Source: Macrotrachela quadricornifera (Eukaryota > Rotifera > Eurotatoria > Philodinida > Philodinidae). From it: DNA of 64,000 bases. The notes beneath the pieces were generated by a model. That model saw only the letters and a list, made by a program, of their open reading frames with translations, was not told the origin of the DNA and ran no database searches. Below, piece after piece: positions 57,630 to 64,000 of this stretch. Each line of letters begins with the position of its first letter. The first letter of the stretch is position 1. The DNA is taken from the NCBI GenBank assembly GCA_022393335.1, contig JAJEKB010021158.1, positions 1,606,034-1,670,033 of the forward strand, written 5' to 3'. A program made the translations under genes and the position numbers.

Positions 57630-58308
57630 TTATCGCTTAAAAATATGGCTCATGTCTAACGTATGATGAGGTAACCATAAACCTGCAATAGTGACATAAA
57701 TATATATTCCAATATAAGTGAATCCTGAAAACATCAGAAGAATGCCAAATGCTAATTGTGCTTGTACTATTTTATATTTTGTTGAATAAGAAGATCCACT
57801 TGTATCGTAAGTAAACCAGCCATATAAACTAAAATAACCAGATCCACCAGTTTGAACATAATTTCCTGTTATACCAATTAAAATAAAAGTAAAAAGTAGT
57901 AAAATTAATTGAGCAATAAGAGTTATTGTTGCCCAAAATCTCGATCCATTTTTTACACGTACTATAATAAAGAATATACATTGAAATTATTAATAAAATA
58001 ATAGATTTCTCATATTAATTTCTGAATAAATATAAATATTTACCTAAAAAAAATGTTAAACAACATGCTATTAGAAATGGAAATGCACACCAAATTCCAA
58101 CACCTGTTACTACATATATGAGAACAGCAAGTGAAGCAATTTCAAGTATGAAAATAATTATAATAAAAACAAGTTGTACAATGGCTAAAATCAGAACAGG
58201 TATTTTCGGAAATTTTGATCTCCAACTTGTTTCATATGGAGAAATATTTGATGGATTGTAGGTGACTACTGGATACGCATTATCCACTGGTTGATTAGAT
58301 GAGTACAT
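57630..58308 (-). CDS. Four-helix (MARVEL/claudin-like) membrane protein, two exons
   Basis: Exon 1 is 58308-58044 and exon 2 is 57961-57630; the donor is TTAG-GTAAAT and the acceptor TTTATTATAG, with matching phase, giving 198 residues. A short polar N-terminus (MYSSNQPVDNAYPVVTYNPS) precedes four hydrophobic segments: LILAIVQLVFIIIIFILEIA, then VLIYVVTGVGIWCAFPFLIA, TITLIAQLILLLFTFILIGI and IVQAQLAFGILLMFSGFTYI. An extracellular loop with TGGSGYFSLYGWF lies between helices 3 and 4, and the tail ends SHIFKR. The topology is that of MARVEL or tetraspan proteins of vesicle and junction membranes, but there are no diagnostic cysteines or claudin W-GLW-C-C motif. The intron is 82 nt. Bdelloids have many such small tetraspan proteins as I recall; function unknown. 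Confidence 0.75.
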
Positions 58309-60303
58309 GTTGGTTGAATCTCTTTATTGTGAATTAATAGAAATGAATACTTGCTATATAAAATTTGTAAGTTTGTATTCGAAATAGGATGTATTGAATA
58401 AGTGAAGGTAATGAAAATATAATATATATATATATATATATATATTTGTTTATTTGTCTTTTTTTATTTGTGCTTACTTTGTTTGTATTTCGCTCCCATA
58501 AGTGTCACATTCTAAGGTGCGTACAAAGAACATCATCAACCTTCAAAGTTATTTAGTTAACGTAACCATGAGCAATATAAAAATAGAAAAAAAAATACGA
58601 TAGATTTATACGATGCCACTTTTATGTATAAACATAATAAGAAGGAGAAGAAAAACAAAGTAAATTAAATAAAAGAAAAAAGAAAAAACGAAAAAGAGAA
58701 AAACGATTTGAACTAATAGAACAAATGTAACATCAGTTTAAAGTGAAGGAGATGTAAATATTATTTTCTCTACAATTCCCTGTCATATAGTGGAGATATA
58801 CAACACCACCAGCAAAAAAAGCCGTTTTACATACAGCGTGACCGTCATTTTCTTAAATTTTGTGTAAGATTTTTGTATTAACAAAATTCGTGAAGCAAAC
58901 GTCTGTTACACATCAAACTATTCTCCCTTTGCCCCACTTTTTCTTTAACAGTCAATCAAATTTGCTTAAACAAAATTTCATCAAAAGAAATACCGATAAT
59001 TTGAATACCGTTCTACATAAAAATTAGAGGTGTCTTAACGCCTATTATTAATCCGTTTTTCATCAATAAAACTTTGCCTAAAGATAAACTAAAGACATAA
59101 TTTGAAAGCTCTCGATGAGTCTTATAACTCTAACAGCAAACATTCCCTTCCTTTGCATGCAGTTGTTCCTAAAGAACGAACTTCTAATAGAGTTCGCAAT
59201 ATTTTTTCGTCGTAGATATTTTCAAATCACCATACACCTGTTATGTTAAAAAAATGGTCATCTTCCTATGAATTTACCCTGGTATCAATGATAGAAATTG
59301 AATATTCAAGTTGTTGATAATTTTAATAACTTTTTAATCTGTGATAAATGAAAAAGAAACGTGATTGATACTGTATGAGTAACTGTTACAAATAATCTTT
59401 ACTAAACTGAAATAATGATAATGGTTAATTAAAGATCATTATTGGAAATGTTTCGATTTTTTAAGGTACTTCTTCAATATTTATTGAAGAAAAACAAAAA
59501 CTATTCGTTGAATCAATTCTATCATTGATATTCACTGGAAAAAAAAACTTAATTTCATCGTTTATTTCTAGTTATAATTAACCTGATGAGTTTTAATTCT
59601 GCCATTGTTCTAACAAAAATAAAATAGTAGCGAAAAGTTTAAAGGTTACAAAACTATACATAACTTACTAAAATTTAGCCAAAAACACAAATTATAATAA
59701 AGGAATGCTGATTACTCTTTAACAATCAATTACAATACTTTCTTCAAAATCAGAGTTCATTTTAATATTTTGTTTTCTTTTTGTCAAAAGAAATAAATGT
59801 CTCTTACTTTAAATTAAGTTGGATAATAAAATTAGAATATTAGATTAATTGAATAGAATTGTTGAGAAATTTACAGAAACGAATTTCAAAAATTTATACA
59901 TTCTAATCCATAAATGTATTTTTACCGAATTCTATATCACTTCATACTAATCAACTTGCACAACTATTGACTTCGAATAAAATCAATATAAGGTTGTATT
60001 ACATACATATATTGATTCTACCGAACACTGAATTAAATGGTTTTCTCACTTCTATTCATAAAGATTGAATAGAAACGAAGTAGAATCATTGAATTTTCGA
60101 CAAGCTAAAGTACATTTTAAAATAGATTGAAAAAGTGATGATATTTATTTGCTATGAAAACTTAGTTAATCACAATATTTTCAAATAAAAAATAAAATAT
60201 ATTCATTTAAATCAGTCTGTTGTTGATATTAATACCTCAGTATTTTATTTCGATTTCTTTTTTAGAGAAAGGAAGAACCAGTTACGGTACAGATGTGTCT
60301 GTA
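58309..60303. other. Intergenic, no gene recognised
   Basis: About 2 kb of AT-rich DNA with a TA microsatellite at about 58420-58446, just upstream of the tetraspan gene. Nothing else is seen. Confidence 0.45.
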
Positions 60304-61283
60304 CTAAGTAAAATATTTTCCATTTATTCTACAAATAGTATTATGCACTTCATGTAAATTCATATCAGGTGTCAATTGCTCTAAGTAAACATTTTCACAC
60401 ATAACATCACTGAAATTATATTTGGTTGAAATGCATGTCTCTTCACTAAGATTAACTTTTGAATGACGAATACGACTACGTAAATGTTTAGGTAAATAGT
60501 CTCCTTTTTGGCCTTGTAATGCAGCACATATAAGACTATGTACGATTGTATGATGAGGAGAACAACGAGAAACAATATCTGCATAATGACGAACATCATC
60601 ATCCTGTTCATATTGCCATAACCATGTAGAGATAGCCTTAGATGAAAGAGCAGTTAATCTAGCATCAATATCAGATTGAAGAACACCATGACCAACATCA
60701 ACATTAGTACCAATGACAGCGATATATTTTGATTTAACTTCATTTGAAGATAAAAGTTGAATAGCACGTGCATGTGACATATCTTCAACTGGAGTTCCTA
60801 AAATAATTATATTTCATTTCATTTATAAAAATTTGATTCAATAAATATATATTTACCTAATTGTTTTTCCTTTCCTGTTAATAAAACATCTGAACCACAA
60901 TCAATTAATATAATTTCATCAATAATACGTCCTTGTATTAAATATTTATACGCTTCAACAATTAATTCTATACGTGTTTTATCATAATCACATAGAAATG
61001 CATAAATAGGTACTTGAAGTTCATTAGCAAGACGTTGTTCAGGAAAATAAATATCATCTGTTAACCATTTTATATTTGTAGTTGGATTAATACGAAAAAG
61101 AATTGTTGTTAATTGTTGACCATATTGAGATAAAAGATCGCGTGTTGTAAATGTATAATTAATAAATGTTATATCATAATTTCCATATGATTTGATTTTA
61201 AAATAATATGGTAAACTACCAAATATATCATAACCACCTCCACAACCAGATAGAAAAACAGTTTTGGATGTTTCATTTGCCAT
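60304..61283 (-). CDS. DUF1152-like protein, two exons
   Basis: Exon 1 is 61283-60857 and exon 2 is 60797-60304. The 59-nt intron has a GTAAAT donor and a TTATTTTAG acceptor; phases agree and give 306 residues. Residues 9-24 read FLSGCGGGYDIFGSLP, a glycine-rich nucleotide-binding-like loop after the first strand, as in DUF1152 proteins. The central segment IILIDCGSDVLLTGKEKQLG followed by TPVEDM is the second family hallmark (D-G-G-x-D with LGTPxED). IAVIGTNVDVGHGVLQSDID is a further strand-loop. The family is mostly prokaryotic and of unknown function; its fold suggests a Rossmann-type domain binding a nucleotide. No signal or membrane segment, so cytosolic. Presence in an animal-like genome with an intron is compatible with an old horizontal acquisition, which is inference only. 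Confidence 0.7.
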
Positions 61284-61722
61284 AATTTTGTTGTGAAATC
61301 AAATAGAGTATCGCATATTACATTGCTTAAGTATGAGTCAGATGGGAAATAAGAGAACAAAGTAAACGAATGACTCTTAATATTTTTTTTCTTGTCATCG
61401 TCGACGATGTGTTAGTCACATCAATAAAGTTGAGAACAGAATCGGTAAAAAAGAAAAGTCTTATCGTAAATATTTTTTTTTTTTCTTTTTTATGTTCACG
61501 ACAAGTTTCACATTGTCGAGTAGAAAGTGACCTACAAAATGCACTATTTAAAGACTTTTTTTTATCTTCAATATGTTTCTAATTCTAGTTTGTATCATAT
61601 CAATGTATTAAATTAAGAAAATAATTTTTTATTTCAAATCTTTCTAAATTACATTATATAAATAACATTCTGATTCGAAAATGATTATACAATCTATTTT
61701 CTAAAAATGAAATAAAAAACAA
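61284..61722. other. Short intergenic gap, no gene recognised
   Basis: Separates the DUF1152-like gene start from the SMYD-like gene end. Both genes lie on the minus strand, so it holds the promoter of the former and the 3' UTR of the latter. A short plus frame at 61370-61582 has no support. Confidence 0.4.
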
Positions 61723-63084
61723 TTATAATTTAACAGTTAAATCTTTTAAATCAATATGATCATAATAATCTTCACGCCATAAATCAATTGCTTTTTGATA
61801 TAATTTTTTTGCTTTATCATATTCTTGAACTAATTCACAAAGTGCAGCTAGATCTGTAAGAAATATTTTTGGATAAATTGATGATTGTTTTAAATGAATA
61901 TGATAACTATCTAATAATAATTCACCTAATTGAATTGCACGATAAATAAAATCTTTATGTTGATTTTGATTAATTAGTTTTTGATAATTAAAAAAAACTT
62001 TTTCACGTTGTTGTAATAATAAAACAGAATGTGGATGTAATAAATCTTCAATTTGTTTTAATTTATTTTCATAAATATCAATTGATTGATCTGTATTATC
62101 TATAAGTGAAAGTTGAATATGATCAACAATTCGTTCTGTATTTAAACATTTTTTTCGTCCAAGACAATTAAGTATCCATGTATTTTTATTATAAAAATTT
62201 TCTTGTAATACTAATGAATCTCCACATTGTTGACATAAACGATTTGTAGATGATTCAATATAACGATTACGTAAATCATCACCACAAAATTTACAATGAC
62301 AATTAAAAAAAAAGAAACTAACAAATTTTCTTCGTTGTCTTCGTGTTGGTACATATGTTAATGGATTTGTTAAACGAAAATCATTTTGATGTCTATAACT
62401 AACTGTTAAACGATCAAATTCTAATGTTGTTTGAGGAATATTTTGATTATTATCAGAAAATTTTAAACGCATATTAACATCATATGAACATTGTAATAAA
62501 TCAGGTTGACAACTATGATTAAAACGTGATGTTGTTAAATAAATTGCCCAACCAACAGCTATTCTTCCATCTAATATATTTCTATGAATACCAACACGAA
62601 ATCGATTAATTAAAATTTTTCCAAATATTTCTAATAAATCAACATCATTAAATTGATTACCAAAAAATGATTGAAAATGATCTTTTGTTATTAACCAATC
62701 TTTTTCATGTCGTTCTGATCGAGGTATTTCATCACGATGTCCAAGTAAATCAGACCATGAACGACGATGAATTATTTTTGGTACATTTGTACATAAATCA
62801 AAATCTGGTTCACCACCATCGATTCTTAAACGAGTTATTACACGTGCCATCATTCGTGTAAGAACTCTTTCACTAAAATTATTTTCATTATGACAATTTT
62901 TATAAGCATCACATTCTAATTTATGATAAATATTATCTTTCATTTCACATTCATCATTACAATAAACAATTAATTTACATTCACGACATTTATTTAATGC
63001 AGGATTAAAACATGATGAACAACGACTTGTTAAAAATTCTTCTTTTAATGATGCAACATATGGAGCTTCGATTATAATTGACAT
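61723..63084 (-). CDS. SMYD-family MYND-SET domain protein (putative lysine methyltransferase)
   Basis: A single-exon gene of 453 residues from ATG 63084. The MYND zinc finger is complete: Cys22, 25, 33, 36, 42, 46, His54 and Cys58. It interrupts a SET domain whose core shows GWAIYLTTSRFNHSCQPDLL with the NHSC motif at 189-192, and a later LTVSY strand (227-231). The post-SET cysteine cluster is NCHCKFC (262, 264, 267), followed by an extra CQQC pair (284, 287). The C-terminal 130 residues are helical, TPR-like (AIQLGELLLDSYHIHL, ALCELVQEYDKAKKLYQKAI). By family knowledge SMYD proteins methylate lysines on histones or cytosolic proteins using S-adenosylmethionine. The length is close to SMYD3 (428). 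All zinc ligands and the catalytic NHSC are intact; the substrate is unknown. Confidence 0.9.
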   Translation of the reverse strand: MSIIIEAPYVASLKEEFLTSRCSSCFNPALNKCRECKLIVYCNDECEMKDNIYHKLECDAYKNCHNENNFSERVLTRMMARVITRLRIDGGEPDFDLCTNVPKIIHRRSWSDLLGHRDEIPRSERHEKDWLITKDHFQSFFGNQFNDVDLLEIFGKILINRFRVGIHRNILDGRIAVGWAIYLTTSRFNHSCQPDLLQCSYDVNMRLKFSDNNQNIPQTTLEFDRLTVSYRHQNDFRLTNPLTYVPTRRQRRKFVSFFFFNCHCKFCGDDLRNRYIESSTNRLCQQCGDSLVLQENFYNKNTWILNCLGRKKCLNTERIVDHIQLSLIDNTDQSIDIYENKLKQIEDLLHPHSVLLLQQREKVFFNYQKLINQNQHKDFIYRAIQLGELLLDSYHIHLKQSSIYPKIFLTDLAALCELVQEYDKAKKLYQKAIDLWREDYYDHIDLKDLTVKL

Positions 63085-63757
63085 TTTTTTTTATTTTTAA
63101 TTGATACTAAGTTCATTTATAAAAGAAAATATTCATTATTTTGATAGTAGTATTTTGTTGAAAAATAAAAATACTATCATATAATGTCCTTGGATAAAAT
63201 TACTACGTTTACTTACCTTTTATTTTATTCTGTGTATTTTATAAAATAATAGTAAAATAAGACAACTTATTTATTTTCATCTTTTATGCATTATAATCAT
63301 GACTAAACTTGTCTCTTATCTTATTTTTATTGTTAATAACATAAAGCATCATTGATAAATAAATTTTTTTTTAGTAGATCAAAATATTTTGACGTAGCAC
63401 TTTTTTTTTCTCATTAACTCATTAGATATAATGGTTAAGTTAGAAATTCTAGTTCATTTTCTATAAATATACACAGTAGAACATCTTCTGTCCAGCGAAT
63501 ATTTATACAGAAAATACAATGTCTAGTTTCCTTTTTTTCTAAGGTTACCTGCTCTTCTCCAACAAGAAATTCGCGGTAATGACGAAAGCTCTCGCCAATT
63601 GTCATAAAACAATATTTTATATAAAATACATGTGAAAGCTAGAGCTAATGTTGTTAGAATATATATCGTAGCCTACATTCATCAATATAGAAAAAAAGAA
63701 CTTTGCCATTGATGATAGTGCTATTTGGTGAAATTCGAAATTCTTCTAATCTACATA
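63085..63757. other. Upstream region of the SMYD-like gene, no gene recognised
   Basis: AT-rich sequence containing the presumed promoter. No further feature could be assigned. Confidence 0.4.
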
Positions 63758-64000
63758 TATAAAGAAGAATGTTTGTCTGTTTGTTTGTCTGTCCGCTTAT
63801 AACTTAAACCCGGTAAATGATAGCGTCACCAAATTTTCCACAATACTTTCCTAGGTCAAGAGGAAGGTCATAGGATGGTTTTCGACTCAAAAGTTTCATC
63901 TGAAGGGGGTGTCACTCCCGTCTATTGTTGGATTTACTACAGTAAATGTCTTTTTCAGAGAATTTGTGCGTATGATTTTTTCGGAGCATTTGCTGCCATT
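63758..64000 (+). repeat. Probable end of a dispersed repeat, cut by the window edge
   Basis: After a TATATAAAGAAGAATG motif comes a run of TTTGTCTG repeats (63768-63796) and then sequence of higher GC content (AACCCGGTAAATGATAGCGT, GAAGGGGGTGTCACTCCCG). The combination of a TATATAAA-AATGT start, a TGTCTGT run and an unrelated moderately GC-rich body recalls the start of common dispersed repeats in invertebrate genomes. The class cannot be decided from 240 bp. Confidence 0.35.

Noticed and set aside
60381..60611. 76-codon minus frame
   Set aside because: Shadow of exon 2 of the DUF1152-like gene in another frame.
1..64000. CRISPR array, rRNA or prokaryotic operon
   Set aside because: No regularly spaced short repeats, no rRNA-like GC-rich conserved blocks, and the short GT-AG introns show a eukaryotic genome.

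Overview
The window looks like nuclear DNA of a small invertebrate, most probably a bdelloid rotifer. It is strongly AT-rich. Its genes have very short GT-AG introns, about 47-62 nt in most cases. The families present are ones I associate with bdelloids: a WWE plus ADP-ribosyltransferase protein, a secreted NHL-repeat protein, a divergent rhodopsin-like receptor, and small four-helix membrane proteins. This assignment is inference from gene style and content, with no database search.

Layout. 1-431 is the 5' end of one SLC10A7-like transporter gene (minus). 1262-2419 is a GPCR (minus). 5044-5637 is an orphan coding remnant (plus). 5854-6402 is a conserved four-helix membrane protein (minus). 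9116-9330 looks like a stranded 3' exon. 12631-13767 is the WWE/ART gene. 20806-22557 is a tiny two-exon gene whose intron is filled with transposons. 26741-28234 is a complete SLC10A7-like gene, paralogous to the one at position 1. 30835-34026 is a 16-exon TSR1 gene. 36175-37898 is a dead mariner. 38347-41130 is a PAN/Apple plus NHL secreted protein. 49256-53408 is a six-exon P2C-type ATPase. 57630-58308 is a tetraspan protein, 60304-61283 a DUF1152-like protein, and 61723-63084 a SMYD-type MYND-SET protein.

The genes do not form a pathway; they are independently transcribed housekeeping and lineage-specific genes. About half the window is intergenic, and much of the recognisable structure there is non-autonomous DNA transposon material. 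Seven elements have TA-flanked inverted repeats, at 9777, 13924, 21053, 21395, 23163, 28294 and 34403, in addition to the mariner at 36175. There are further palindromes at 3814 and 43209, a foldback element built on GTAACTA-type repeats at 47621, and a diverged minisatellite at 43965.

The observations most worth following are these: (1) both SLC10A7-like proteins carry an N-terminal alpha/beta domain that the human protein lacks; (2) the P2C ATPase keeps its ATP-hydrolysis motifs but has lost three of the four acidic cation-coordinating residues of the Na,K-ATPase; (3) two foldback elements at 9.8 and 21.4 kb belong to one family of near-complete palindromes; (4) conserved AG acceptor-like sites lie 14-30 nt upstream of several start codons, compatible with spliced-leader trans-splicing or 5' UTR introns.
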